DNA of 52,810 bases from Mycobacterium sp. 852002-40037_SCH5390672 (GTDB lineage: Bacteria > Actinomycetota > Actinomycetes > Mycobacteriales > Mycobacteriaceae). The stretch covers positions 1 to 52,810 of the forward strand of contig NZ_LZTA01000107.1 of NCBI RefSeq assembly GCF_001665875.1, read 5' to 3'. Position numbers and translations under genes: made by a program. Under the pieces are notes generated by a model. The model saw only the letters and a program-made list of their open reading frames with translations, did not search any database and was not told where the DNA came from. Positions 1-8,446 of the stretch are shown here, piece by piece; positions within the stretch are counted from its first letter, which is position 1; each line of letters begins with the position of its first letter.

Positions 1-794
1 TTTCGGGCGTCGTACAGGCCGGAGTTGGCTTTCAACGACTCGGCGCTGACGTCGGCGCCACTATCGGTGAGCACCGCGTTGTCGATGTCACTGACATTCG
101 ACGTGGCCGCGATCAGCTCCTGCTTGATCTCCTCGCGTGCCTCGGTGTCCTTGCGGTGCTTACGATTTCGGTGCACGGCGAACCAAAGCAGGCCGGCCAT
201 GGCCGCGGCGATGCCGGAAATGACCAGCATCACCTTCAGCCAGGCCCACTCGTCGTGCTTTTCGTGCGCGACGGGAGAGGTGGTCGGCGGTCCGACCGGG
301 GCCGCGTTGGCGCTCGCCAGCTTGCCGACGAAGGCACTCGTGGCGCCGTACGGGTCGTTGCGGTGATCCTTTGCCGACTGATTCATGAATCGATCGACGC
401 TGTCCGCAATGGCCTTGGGCACGTTGTAGGCACGCACGTGGTAGCCGCGCGAGTCGATGACCAGTATGACGCCGCTGAATGCGGCGTTGCGGCTCAGCAT
501 GGCGCTGTGTACGGCATCGGCCGTGGTCACACCGCTCTGGGCGGGCGACACCGCCGCCACCCAGACAGGTGGTCCTGCGCTCCACGTCCACGAGCTGGTG
601 AGAATCTGCTGATTGAGCTTGTCGGGGTTCTGCAGCGGCGGTCTGGCCCCGGGATCAACCACCACATGCGTCTGGGCGTCGAACCTGTTCACCAGCTGGT
701 CTGTGTAGGTGTCGGCCGAGACGGACGGCGCGAGCAGCATGGCCAGCGCCACGGTCAACGGAGCCAGGACAAGGCTACGGAAGCGTAAAGTCAC
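1..794 (-). CDS. Exported single-pass membrane protein, Rv1476-like (C-terminus cut by window edge)
   Basis: The frame is open from a GTG at 794 to the window start, so the C-terminus is missing. A GGCAGGAGAGA ribosome site lies just upstream of the GTG. About 264 residues are visible: an N-terminal signal peptide ending near SVSADT (~residue 30), an extracytoplasmic domain of ~135 residues with a VILVIDSRGYHVRAYN stretch, a transmembrane helix (WLKVMLVISGIAAAMAGLLW, ~200-220), then a basic HRNRKHRKD stop-transfer and a charged tail. The overall form resembles the mycobacterial Rv1476 family of TPM/DUF6676-like membrane proteins. The family name comes from memory and no activity can be assigned. 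The next gene on this strand is glgP, 180 bp upstream, with hairpins in between, so co-transcription is doubtful. Confidence 0.75.
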   Translation of the reverse strand, partial: MTLRFRSLVLAPLTVALAMLLAPSVSADTYTDQLVNRFDAQTHVVVDPGARPPLQNPDKLNQQILTSSWTWSAGPPVWVAAVSPAQSGVTTADAVHSAMLSRNAAFSGVILVIDSRGYHVRAYNVPKAIADSVDRFMNQSAKDHRNDPYGATSAFVGKLASANAAPVGPPTTSPVAHEKHDEWAWLKVMLVISGIAAAMAGLLWFAVHRNRKHRKDTEAREEIKQELIAATSNVSDIDNAVLTDSGADVSAESLKANSGLYDAR

Positions 795-930
795 ATCTCT
801 CCTGCCACGAGTCGTTATGCCGATCCTTGCGGCGGACCGCGAGAACGTCCAATTGCGCCCTCAGCGTGAGCGCCCACCCTAGCCCGTTTCGGGCGGATCC
901 GCTGTAGGGGCAGGTGGCGTTGGGCGACGA

Positions 931-950
931 CGGCGGCTGGCTTGCCGCCG
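931..950 (-). terminator. GC-rich hairpin just after glgP
   Basis: Perfect 7-bp arms (cggcggc / gccgccg) with a 6-nt loop lie 24 bp beyond the glgP stop. A second small stem (GCCGG/CCGGC, about 957-971) lies between it and the stop. There is no T-tract, as is common for mycobacterial terminators. Function is inferred from position only. Confidence 0.4.
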
Positions 951-973
951 GCTCAGTGCCGGATTACCCGGCG

Positions 974-3496
974 CTAGATCTTGACCGTCAGCGGCCAGAC
1001 GTTCCAGATCTCGTCGCAGTACTCGGTGATGGCGCGATCCGACGAGAATTTCCCGCTGCGTGCGGTATTGAGGATCGACATCTTCGTCCACGATTCCCTG
1101 TCCTGCCACGCGGCGCTGACCCGCTCCTGGCAGTCCAGGTAGGACGCATAATCGGCGCATACCAGGAACGGGTCGTCATAGCGCAGGTTGTCCACCACGG
1201 GCCGGAATACCTCGGTGTCCCCACGCGAGAACGTCCCGCCGGCAATCAAATCCAGCACCGCGCGCAGTTCGTCGTTGCCGTCGATGTAGTCGGCCGGCCG
1301 GTACCCGGTGGCCTTCACCGCCCCGACCTGCTGCTCCGTCAGACCGAACACGAAGAAGTTCTCCGGCCCCACCTCGTCGCGCATCTCGACGTTCGCCCCG
1401 TCCAGGGTGCCGATGGTCAGCGCGCCGTTGATCATGAACTTCATGTTCCCGGTGCCCGACGCCTCCTTGCCCGCAGTGGAGATCTGTTCGGACAAATCGG
1501 CGGCCGGGTAGATGAGGTGGGCGTTCTGCACGTTGAAGTTCGGCACGAATGCCACCTTCAGGAACCGGTTCACGTCCGGGTCGGCGTTCACGGTTTCTGC
1601 GACCGCGTTGATCAGCTTGATGATCCGCTTGGCCAGGAAGTATCCGGGTGCGGCCTTACCGCCGAAGATGAAGGCGCGCTGCGGAATCGACAGGCCGGGA
1701 TTCTGCTTGAGTCGGTGATACAGCGCGACGACGTGCAGGACGTTGAGGTGCTGGCGCTTGTATTCGTGGATGCGCTTGACCTGAACGTCGAACATCCAAT
1801 CCGGGTTCAGCTCGACGCCGGTCACCGAGTGGATGTATTTGGCCAGGCGTGACTTGTTGTTCCGCTTGATGTCGCGCCACTCGCGCCGGAAGGCGTCGTC
1901 GTCGACGAACGGCTCGAGCCCGCGCAGGCGGCCCAGATCGGTCAACCAGCCGTCACCAACGGTGCGGTCCAGCAGCTCACGGAGCCCGGGGTTGGCCAAC
2001 GCAAGGAAGCGGCGCGGTGTCACGCCATTCGTCTTGTTGCTGAACCGCTCCGGCCACATCTCGTAAAAGTCCTTGAGCACACTGCCTTTCAACAGCTCAG
2101 AGTGCAGCGCGGCGACACCGTTGACGGCGTGGCTGCCGACGGTGGCCAGGTGCGCCATCCGCACGCTCTTGCCGCCGTTCTCACCGATCAACGACATCCG
2201 GGCGACCCGGTCCTCGTCGCCGGGGAACCGGGCGCGCACCTCGTCGAGGAACCGGTGGTTGATCTCGTAGATGATCTCGAGGTGGCGCGGCAGCGACTCG
2301 GCGAACATCTCCAGCGGCCATCTCTCGAGCGCCTCGGGCAGCAGGGTGTGGTTGGTGTATCCGAACGTCGCGACGGTGATGTCCCACGCTTCGTCCCAGT
2401 CCAGCTCGCGTTCGTCGACCAGCAGCCGCATCAGCTCGGCGACCCCGATCGAGGGATGAGTGTCGTTGAGCTGCAACGCGAACCGCTGGGGAAGTTCTTT
2501 GACGGACACGTCGGCGAGATCGTCCATGATGTGCAGCACGTGCTGCAGCGAGCAGGACACGAAGAAATACTGCTGTAGCAGGCGCAGCCGCTTGCCGGCC
2601 TCGGGTTCGTCATTGGGATACAGCACCTTGGTGACCGTCTCGGACGTGACCTCGTCTTCGACCGCCTTGTAGTAGTCGCCGGTGTTGAAGGCCTCCAGCG
2701 CAAACGACTTGACGGCACGCGCGCTCCACAATGTCAGCACGTTGCAGGTGTTGACTCCGTAGCCCTGGATCGGCGTGTCGTAGGCGGTGCCTTTCAGCAT
2801 CCGGCCCGGCACCCACCGAACCCGGTCGTGGCCGGCGTCATCGGTATAGTGCTCGGCGTAGCCGCCCCACTTGACCAGGAAGCTGACGTCGGGTTTGGCG
2901 ATCTCCCAAGGGTTTCCGTTGTCCAGCCAGTTGTCGGTCTGCTCGACCTGCCAGCCGTCGTGGATTTCCTGGTCGAAGATGCCGAATTCGTAGCGGATGC
3001 CGTAGCCGATCGCCGGGCGCTCCAGCGTGGCCAGCGAGTCCAGGTAGCAGGCGGCGAGCCTGCCGAGGCCGCCGTTGCCCAGCCCGGGTTCCTCCTCGCA
3101 GGCCAGCACCGTGTCGAGGTTCTGGCCCATCGCCGCCAGCGCTTCGCGTGCTGCCCGCTCCATCTGAAGGTTCAGCAGATTGTTGCCCAGTTGCGGGCCC
3201 ATCAGGAATTCGGCCGACAGATAGCAGGTCACCTTGCGTCCGAGGTCGAGCGAGGTCTGCGTCGAGGCCACCCTGCGGTCTTGCATGCGGTCCCGCACCG
3301 CCAGAGCGAGCGCTCGGTAGTAATGCTCGGGGCGCCGGGCCGCGGCCGGACGCCCGATCGAGTAGCGCAGGTGGTCGTTGATCGCCCGCTGTAGCGCGGC
3401 CGCGCTCATCCCGGTGCGAGAGTGTTCGACCAAGTCGGCCCGGGTGGGGTTGCCCGGGGAGAGTCCGTCGGAGGGCGTCTGATCGACATCGGTCAT
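974..3496 (-). CDS. glgP: Glycogen/alpha-glucan phosphorylase
   Basis: Phosphorolyses alpha-1,4-glucan ends to glucose-1-phosphate in the cytosol. The 840-residue length is normal for GT35 phosphorylases. The family signature EASGTGNMKF starts at residue 678; its Lys (K686) is the expected pyridoxal-phosphate Schiff-base residue, followed by NGALTIGTLDGANVE. Also visible are GLGNGGLGRLAACYLDS, NDTHPSIGVAELMR and VKRIHEYKRQ. The open frame extends 35 codons further upstream, but the ATG at 3496 (MTDVDQTPSDG) begins the sequence expected for the family and is preceded by a weak AGGA. Neighbours show no glycogen operon. The corresponding M. tuberculosis gene is Rv1328, outside the Rv3041c-Rv3065 block, so this end of the contig belongs to a different conserved segment. 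Confidence 0.95.
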   Translation of the reverse strand: MTDVDQTPSDGLSPGNPTRADLVEHSRTGMSAAALQRAINDHLRYSIGRPAAARRPEHYYRALALAVRDRMQDRRVASTQTSLDLGRKVTCYLSAEFLMGPQLGNNLLNLQMERAAREALAAMGQNLDTVLACEEEPGLGNGGLGRLAACYLDSLATLERPAIGYGIRYEFGIFDQEIHDGWQVEQTDNWLDNGNPWEIAKPDVSFLVKWGGYAEHYTDDAGHDRVRWVPGRMLKGTAYDTPIQGYGVNTCNVLTLWSARAVKSFALEAFNTGDYYKAVEDEVTSETVTKVLYPNDEPEAGKRLRLLQQYFFVSCSLQHVLHIMDDLADVSVKELPQRFALQLNDTHPSIGVAELMRLLVDERELDWDEAWDITVATFGYTNHTLLPEALERWPLEMFAESLPRHLEIIYEINHRFLDEVRARFPGDEDRVARMSLIGENGGKSVRMAHLATVGSHAVNGVAALHSELLKGSVLKDFYEMWPERFSNKTNGVTPRRFLALANPGLRELLDRTVGDGWLTDLGRLRGLEPFVDDDAFRREWRDIKRNNKSRLAKYIHSVTGVELNPDWMFDVQVKRIHEYKRQHLNVLHVVALYHRLKQNPGLSIPQRAFIFGGKAAPGYFLAKRIIKLINAVAETVNADPDVNRFLKVAFVPNFNVQNAHLIYPAADLSEQISTAGKEASGTGNMKFMINGALTIGTLDGANVEMRDEVGPENFFVFGLTEQQVGAVKATGYRPADYIDGNDELRAVLDLIAGGTFSRGDTEVFRPVVDNLRYDDPFLVCADYASYLDCQERVSAAWQDRESWTKMSILNTARSGKFSSDRAITEYCDEIWNVWPLTVKI

Positions 3497-3670
3497 GTGG
3501 GTCCTACTCGCTAGGGGTTGGCGGGCAGCACCGCCCCGGGGCGCTGCGATGCCCGGTGGCGACAGACCGTCAGTCTTGCAGCGATGTTTGCACATCAGCA
3601 CCGCAATGGCGGTCGGAAACGTGAACGCGAGCCCACGGGACGGCGACGAAACGGCGGTGAGGCGTTGCGG

Positions 3671-3994
3671 TCAGTGCGCGCCGGTCAAATTCAGCGTGAC
3701 CACCCCGGCGATGATCAGCCCGACGCCGACGACCTTCGTCACCGATATCGGCGAACCCAGGAACAGCACCGCGATCAGCACGATCAGGGCCGTACCGATC
3801 GCCGACCACAACGCGTAGGCGACGTCGGTCTGCATACCGCGCGAAATCGACACCGCCAGCAGCGCGAAGGAGACGGCATAACCGATCAGGCACACCACGG
3901 TCGGCCACAGTCGGGTGAAACCTTCGGTGCTCCTGAGCAGGCTGGTCGCTATCACCTCTGCGAAAATGGCGCCGAGGAGAAAGAGATAGGTCAA
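3671..3994 (-). CDS. mmr: Small multidrug resistance (SMR) efflux pump Mmr
   Basis: Proton-coupled exporter of cationic dyes and quaternary ammonium compounds, acting as a dimer in the inner membrane. The 107 residues form four hydrophobic helices with the essential membrane Glu in AIFAEVIATSLLRSTEGF (~residue 13), and the conserved GMQTDVAYALWSAIGTA segment (~55-71). The start is a TTG at 3994 with a strong AAGGAGG five bases upstream; this gives exactly the length remembered for M. tuberculosis Mmr (Rv3065). An upstream in-frame ATG falls inside the ribosome site and is less likely. The TetR repressor that neighbours mmr in M. tuberculosis (Rv3066) is not present here; an alpha/beta hydrolase gene is divergent instead. 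Confidence 0.93.
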   Translation of the reverse strand: MTYLFLLGAIFAEVIATSLLRSTEGFTRLWPTVVCLIGYAVSFALLAVSISRGMQTDVAYALWSAIGTALIVLIAVLFLGSPISVTKVVGVGLIIAGVVTLNLTGAH

Positions 3995-4015
3995 AACGCC
4001 TCCTTGCATACCGAG

Positions 4016-4025
4016 GTACACGTAC
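4016..4025. promoter_or_regulatory. Palindrome in the mmr/hydrolase divergent gap
   Basis: GTACACGTAC, flanked by TACGTA, sits in the 92-bp divergent gap, 22 bp upstream of the mmr TTG. It is a plausible repressor half-site pair, but there is no adjacent regulator gene and the match to any known operator is unverified. Confidence 0.25.
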
Positions 4026-4086
4026 GTATTTACCTGACACGGAGCCGATCGACGTCGTCTCACACACCGGCGAAGGGTTGCGCCCT

Positions 4087-5010
4087 ATGACACTTGCCGC
4101 GCATCCATTGAACTTCGATGTCAGCGAGGTGGTCGGGGAGCCGGCGTCGCTGGCGGCGACGTATTACCCCGCGCGCGGTGGCGCAGAGACGGGCGCGTTA
4201 TTGGTGTGTCTGCCCGGCGGTACCTACAGCCGCGAATACTGGGACCTCAACATCCCCGGGCATCACGGGTACAGCTTCGCGGACTTCGCCACCCAGAACG
4301 GCTTCGCCGTCGTAACGATCGATCCCTTGGGCACCGGCGAAAGCTCGCAGCCCGCATGCGATTTCGACTTCAGCGACATCGCCGCCGCGCTGGCGCGTGC
4401 CGTCCGCGCGCTGCCGGACACGATCGGCATCCACGCGCCACCGGTCGCGGTCGCGCATTCGCTGGGCGGGTACCTGGCCATCACTCAGCAAGCCCTCTTT
4501 CCCAGTTACGCCGGATTGGCCGTGCTGGGCTGCACCAATCAACACGTCGCGCCGCTGAACCTGGATGCGGCGTTCATGGCACGGTGCGCCACGCCGGAAG
4601 GCCGCGCCGAGCTTGCCTGCGAAATCCTGTCTGCTCTTGGGCAGCCGTATTTCGAGGGGCCACGCGAGCACCTGCAGAGCTGGTTTCACCTCGCCGACGT
4701 CCCCGCCGATGTCGTCGCCGCCGACTGCAGCACCGCCAAGTCGGTCGTACCCCGCGTGTTCGGCACGGCGATGATCCCGGGCATCGTCGCCGAGCAAGCG
4801 GCGCGGATAGAGGTCCCGGTACTCGTCGGCTACGGCGAGGTCGACGTCTCCCCGGATCCTCGCGCCGAGGCAGCCCTGTACCGGAGCTGTCCGGACATCA
4901 CCACCGTGGTTGTGGCCGACAGCGCCCACTGCCACAACATGGCATCGAGCCGGCATCGGCTGTGGCGGCGCCTGCTCGCCTGGGCGGCGACCGTAACGTG
5001 TCCATCGTGA
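4087..5010 (+). CDS. Alpha/beta hydrolase
   Basis: Predicted serine hydrolase or esterase of 307 residues. Seen: an oxyanion-type loop CLPGGTYSREYWD (~40-52), the strand VVTIDPLGTGESSQ (~75), the nucleophile elbow AHSLGG with the catalytic Ser (~residue 122), a late Asp strand (LVGYGEVDVSPD) and a terminal His in ADSAHCHNMAS. Start ATG 4087 has GAAGGG nine bases upstream; a TTG nine bases earlier is less likely. Its stop overlaps the next gene's start (ATGA at 5007-5010), so it is translationally coupled to a DoxX-type membrane protein. The substrate is unknown. Confidence 0.85.
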   Translation: MTLAAHPLNFDVSEVVGEPASLAATYYPARGGAETGALLVCLPGGTYSREYWDLNIPGHHGYSFADFATQNGFAVVTIDPLGTGESSQPACDFDFSDIAAALARAVRALPDTIGIHAPPVAVAHSLGGYLAITQQALFPSYAGLAVLGCTNQHVAPLNLDAAFMARCATPEGRAELACEILSALGQPYFEGPREHLQSWFHLADVPADVVAADCSTAKSVVPRVFGTAMIPGIVAEQAARIEVPVLVGYGEVDVSPDPRAEAALYRSCPDITTVVVADSAHCHNMASSRHRLWRRLLAWAATVTCPS

Positions 5011-5450
5011 TGAAAGGTCTCGACGCACGCCTGGCCCGTCACGCCCCCGCCGTGCTGAGCTTGTTTCGCCTCGTCTACGGTCTGCTCTTTGCCGCGTACG
5101 GTTCGAGAAGCCTTTTCAATTGGCCCGTGCGCTCGCCGGTTGTCGTCGAGGTCGGATCCTGGCCCGGTTGGTACGCCGGGTTGATCGAGATCGTCGCGGG
5201 CCTGCTCGTCGCCGCCGGGTTCTTCACCCGCGCCGCCGCGTTCGTCGCATCGGGGGAGATGGCGGTCGCCTACTTCTCGGTCCACCAACCGCAGGCGCTC
5301 TGGCCGGTCGCCGATCCGCCGGCCGGCAACGGCGGCGCCCTGGCGGTCCTGTTCTGCTTTGCGTTTTTCCTGCTGGTCTTCACCGGCGGCGGTGCGTACT
5401 CCCTGGACGCGCGACGCCGAACGGCAGGCCTTCGCCCACTTCGGCGGTGA
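5010..5450 (+). CDS. DoxX family membrane protein
   Basis: 146-residue integral membrane protein with about four hydrophobic segments: LFRLVYGLLFAAYGSRSLF, WYAGLIEIVAGLLVAAGFFTR, AAAFVASGEMAVAYF and LAVLFCFAFFLLVFTGGG. Conserved DoxX features are the first-helix RLxxGxxFxxxG pattern, the E in the IEIVAGLLVAAGFFTR helix, and the ALDARR-like C-terminus (YSLDARRR). The ATG overlaps the stop of the hydrolase; in-frame GTG codons at 4998 and 5007 are alternatives. DoxX proteins often sit in redox or detoxification complexes. The role here is inferred only from its coupling to the hydrolase. Confidence 0.82.
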   Translation: MKGLDARLARHAPAVLSLFRLVYGLLFAAYGSRSLFNWPVRSPVVVEVGSWPGWYAGLIEIVAGLLVAAGFFTRAAAFVASGEMAVAYFSVHQPQALWPVADPPAGNGGALAVLFCFAFFLLVFTGGGAYSLDARRRTAGLRPLRR

Positions 5451-5494
5451 CGGGCGACTCGAGAAGCGCGACCGGAGGCTTCCCCTCGACCGGC

Positions 5495-5534
5495 GATAAT
5501 GGCATTCTCTGATACGGAGAAGCCATTTCCGTAT
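5495..5534 (+). promoter_or_regulatory. Candidate promoter and nested operator before the SDR operon
   Basis: A GATAAT -10-like hexamer (5495-5500) is followed by two interleaved perfect inverted repeats: AATGGC (5498-5503) with GCCATT (5522-5527), and ATACGGA (5512-5518) with TCCGTAT (5528-5534). This arrangement over and just after a -10 suits a repressor operator. The regulator is unknown. Confidence 0.4.
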
Positions 5535-5560
5535 GGCCGGGCAGGCCGGGGAGGTCGACG

Positions 5561-6358
5561 ATGAGCGCGCAGCGGTGCGACGGGATGGTGGCTCTCGTCA
5601 CCGGAAGCAGCCGAGGCCTGGGCAGGGCGATCGCCACGCGGCTGGCCGAACGCGGAGCCACGGTGGCATTGACGGCCCGCACGATGGATCCCGATCCCAA
5701 GTACCAGGGGTCGCTGAGCCAGACCCGCGACGAGATAGTGGCCGCGGGTGGGAAAGCCATTGCGGTCCAGGCGGATCTGTCCCAATCCGAAGACCGGGAA
5801 CGGCTTTTCGCCGAGGTGGTCAGCGCCGTGGGCGCGCCCGACATCCTGGTCAACAACGCCGCGGTGACGTTCCTGCGGCCCCTCGACGGGTTTCCCGAGC
5901 GGCGCGCCCGACTGATGATGGAGATGCACGTCCTCGGACCCCTGCATCTGTGTCAACTGGCGATACCCGCAATGCGCGAGCGCGGACGCGGCTGGATCTT
6001 GAACCTGACCTCGGTGGGCGGCGACCTGCCGCCCGGTCCGCCGTTCTCGGAGTTCGACCGGACCGCGGGCTTCGGCCTCTACGGCACGGCCAAAGCCGCG
6101 CTCAACCGGTTGACGAAAAGCCTTGCGGCCGAACTCTATGACGACGGAATCGCGGTCAACGCCGCCGCGCCGTCCAACCCCGTGGCCACACCCGGCGCCG
6201 GCACCCTCGATCTGGCCAAGACCGACACCGAGGACATCGCGCTGATCACCGAGACGGCGCTCCGATTGTGCACGGGCGATCCGAAGACGCTGACCGGACG
6301 CCTCGCGCACACCCAGCCGTTCCTCGCCGAGGTCGGCTGGACCGCGCCGGCGGGCTGA
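5561..6358 (+). CDS. Short-chain dehydrogenase/reductase
   Basis: NAD(P)-dependent oxidoreductase of 265 residues. The Rossmann motif TGSSRGLGRA is at residues ~14-23, NNAA follows the fourth strand (~103), and the catalytic Ser (NLTSVGG), Tyr and Lys (YGTAKAAL) are present. An insertion between Ser and Tyr (GDLPPGPPFSEFDRTAGFG) is longer than usual. The basic residue of TARTM after strand 2 favours NADP. GGGGAGG precedes the ATG. The stop TGA abuts the ATG of the next gene, a phosphotransferase-fold protein, so the two are almost certainly one operon. Substrate unknown. Confidence 0.88.
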   Translation: MSAQRCDGMVALVTGSSRGLGRAIATRLAERGATVALTARTMDPDPKYQGSLSQTRDEIVAAGGKAIAVQADLSQSEDRERLFAEVVSAVGAPDILVNNAAVTFLRPLDGFPERRARLMMEMHVLGPLHLCQLAIPAMRERGRGWILNLTSVGGDLPPGPPFSEFDRTAGFGLYGTAKAALNRLTKSLAAELYDDGIAVNAAAPSNPVATPGAGTLDLAKTDTEDIALITETALRLCTGDPKTLTGRLAHTQPFLAEVGWTAPAG

Positions 6359-7318
6359 ATGGCCGAGCTCGATCCCACCGAGCTGCGCCGGCGACTCGAC
6401 GGCGTGGGCGTCGCCGATGTCGCTCCGCTGTCCGGGGGAGCCTCCAGTCTCACCTTCGCGGGCACCAGGGATGGTCAACGAGTGGTGATCAAGGTGGCTC
6501 CACCCGGCGTCGAACCGGTCGCGCATCGCGACGTGCTGCGCCAGGCCCGCATGTTGAAAGCCCTTGCGGGGAGCGGCGTTCCGGTGCCCGCAGTGCTGTG
6601 GGAGGACATAGGGGATCCGCCACACACTCCGCCGTTGTTTGTGATGGCGCATGTCGAAGGCGATTGTGTGGAACCGCTATTCGACGATTGCCCGCCGACC
6701 GGTGGCCTATCGCAGCGGTATCGGAATGCCTGCCGCGCCATGGCCGCGCTGCACAGACTCGCGCCAACGGACCTGGGGCTGGGCGATGAGCCCGTGGTCG
6801 ATCCGGTCGCCGAAGTCCACCGGTGGTCCGACACGCTGCGGACCGTCGACCCGGCGCTGGCGCCCGGCTGGCCGAAAGTGCGCGACGCGCTGCTGGATTG
6901 CGCACCGAGTGCGATGAGGCCCGGCGTGGTGCACGGTGATTTCCGGCTGGGCAACCTGCTGGCGGCCGGATCGGTAGTCAACGCGATCATCGATTGGGAG
7001 ATCTGGTCGATAGGCGATCCGCGCATCGATGCGGGCTGGTTCCTGATCAACTGCGACCCGGACACTTACCGGCGGGTTGCCGCGCCGGCCGGTGCGGTGC
7101 CGCCGATTGACGAGCTCGCCGAGCTGTACGAGTCTGAGTTAGGTTGCGAGGTCACCGATTTGGCGTGGTTCACGGCGCTGGCGTGCTACAAGTCGGCAGC
7201 GACGTGGTCGCTGATCGTCAAGCACAATCGCCGGCGAGCCTCGCCGCGAGCGGAATTGGAAGCCATGACGGCAATTTTGCCGGGACTGCTCGACCGTGCC
7301 CGGTCAATGCTGGCCTAG
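6359..7318 (+). CDS. Phosphotransferase family protein (APH/ACAD10-like kinase fold)
   Basis: 319-residue protein of the aminoglycoside phosphotransferase superfamily. The N-lobe has a glycine-rich loop (LSGGASSLTFAG, ~23-34) and the VVIKVAPPG lysine strand. The catalytic loop is VVHGDFRLGNLL (~191-202) and the metal-binding segment IIDWEIWSIGDPRIDAGW follows (~213). Known relatives in actinobacteria sit beside acyl-CoA dehydrogenases and SDRs and, by analogy with human ACAD10/11, may phosphorylate hydroxyacyl-CoA substrates. That assignment is inference. It starts immediately after the SDR stop. Antibiotic resistance is not implied. Confidence 0.87.
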   Translation: MAELDPTELRRRLDGVGVADVAPLSGGASSLTFAGTRDGQRVVIKVAPPGVEPVAHRDVLRQARMLKALAGSGVPVPAVLWEDIGDPPHTPPLFVMAHVEGDCVEPLFDDCPPTGGLSQRYRNACRAMAALHRLAPTDLGLGDEPVVDPVAEVHRWSDTLRTVDPALAPGWPKVRDALLDCAPSAMRPGVVHGDFRLGNLLAAGSVVNAIIDWEIWSIGDPRIDAGWFLINCDPDTYRRVAAPAGAVPPIDELAELYESELGCEVTDLAWFTALACYKSAATWSLIVKHNRRRASPRAELEAMTAILPGLLDRARSMLA

Positions 7319-7336
7319 CCAGCGGGCGGACCATTC

Positions 7337-7582
7337 TTACTGGCAGCGGACCAACAGATTTTCGCAGATCATTCCGACGTCACCCGTGTCGTTCACGGGC
7401 TGGCCCTCATTGGACGGGTTCGTCCAGGTGGTCGGGAACGGGCTCCATACGTCGTCCATTCCCGGCGGCTGGGGGCGGGGATCGACGTTCGGGTCCGCGT
7501 AGGCAACGCCGGTGGAGCTCAGCAGGGCGATGACGGTGGACGCACAAACCAGCAATCCGCGAACGCGTATGCGAAGCGTCAT
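7337..7582 (-). CDS. Small exported protein, mycobacterial, unknown function
   Basis: 81 residues. A Sec signal peptide (basic MTLRIRVR, hydrophobic core, cleavage after AYA) is followed by a ~50-residue mature part that is proline- and acid-rich, starting DPNVDPRPQPPGMDDVW, with two Cys near the end (MICENLLVRCQ) that could form a disulfide. ATG 7582 has GGAGG-like sequence upstream. It is divergent from the MspA-family porin across an AT-rich gap, so the two may share regulation. I recognise the DP-rich mature start as recurring among small secreted mycobacterial proteins but know no function. Confidence 0.75.
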   Translation of the reverse strand: MTLRIRVRGLLVCASTVIALLSSTGVAYADPNVDPRPQPPGMDDVWSPFPTTWTNPSNEGQPVNDTGDVGMICENLLVRCQ

Positions 7583-7735
7583 CGCCGCCTCCTCGGTTTC
7601 TGGCCGGATTGTTGGCTTTGGAATTGAATTCTACAATTGTCTCGGATTTCACAACAGTTACAAAAACACAACAACTTCGGCCGGGCGCCCAGCAAATTTC
7701 TCTACTCGAATTGCGGGGTGCGTACGGTTTCGCCC
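7583..7735. promoter_or_regulatory. AT-rich divergent promoter region
   Basis: This 150-bp gap between the small exported protein and the porin is much more AT-rich than its surroundings (for example GGAATTGAATTCTACAATTG near 7619). It must carry both promoters. No clear repressor palindrome was picked out. Confidence 0.45.
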
Positions 7736-8434
7736 GTGAGGCCCATAGCCGTGGTCGTTCGTCGCGCGATGGTGGCTGCCGCCTGCCTGGTGATTTCGTT
7801 GCCCACGGCGGCCACGACCGGTGCAGATCCCGAGGTCGCCCCTGCCGCTGCGGAAGCGGCGCCGGAGGCCGAGGGAGCAATGCCCTCGAATCCTCCGGTG
7901 ATTCTCAAGACTCCCGACGGCTGGACCCTGGGCGTGGGCGCGCGGGACGAGCAGCAGGTTCCGGTGGCGCCGCTGACCACCGCGGTGTCGTCCCGCGAAT
8001 ATCTGGCCAGCGGGATATTCGTCGGCTCGCTGATAGGACCGGGGCAGCCCCAGGGCGTCCTCGAGGTGGGGTTCGAGATCGGTTGCGGAATCGACATGAG
8101 CACATCCGACGGCGTCACGATCGGGGGTACCGCCGGCGTCACCCCGGGCGTGACGGGCCCGGTGACCGGTGTGCCGTTCGACCTGCTGCCGTTGGTTCTT
8201 TTTCCCACCGCGGGTGTGCTCAACGTAGGCCTCAAGCCCGGCCTCGTGGTTGTGGTGCCGGTGGTCAAGAAGCAGTTCAGGGGACCAAATCCCTGGGTGA
8301 TGGTCAGCAACTTCCACGTCAAGATCGACGGCTGCGTGGGCGAGTCGTTCATCCGTTCCTATGCGGTGCTGAATCGAGTGACCGACGAATCCGATGTGGT
8401 GCTGTCCTACGTCGGTGTCACCAAAAAGGTCTGA
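7736..8434 (+). CDS. MspA-family outer-membrane porin
   Basis: Secreted protein of about 232 residues. The signal peptide (RRAMVAAACLVISLPTAATTGA) is followed by an Ala/Pro/Glu-rich linker and then the MspA-type beta domain: PDGWTLGVGARDEQQVPVAP, REYLASGIFVGSL, VLEVGFEIGCGIDM, PFDLLPLVLFPTAGVLNVGLKPG and a final strand set ending SYVG. This strand order and the GxLELGYQIG-like motif match MspA proteins, octameric porins of the mycobacterial outer membrane. Differences are Cys residues (GCGID, DGCVG) that may form a disulfide. The start is uncertain: GTG 7736 and ATG 7769 both leave a plausible signal peptide. Confidence 0.83.
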   Translation: MRPIAVVVRRAMVAAACLVISLPTAATTGADPEVAPAAAEAAPEAEGAMPSNPPVILKTPDGWTLGVGARDEQQVPVAPLTTAVSSREYLASGIFVGSLIGPGQPQGVLEVGFEIGCGIDMSTSDGVTIGGTAGVTPGVTGPVTGVPFDLLPLVLFPTAGVLNVGLKPGLVVVVPVVKKQFRGPNPWVMVSNFHVKIDGCVGESFIRSYAVLNRVTDESDVVLSYVGVTKKV

Positions 8435-8446
8435 TGGGCTCGCTGC

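Noticed and set aside
6359..7318. Aminoglycoside resistance gene
   Set aside because: The fold is APH-like, but the operon context with SDR and lipid genes fits the ACAD10/11-like metabolic kinases better than antibiotic modification.
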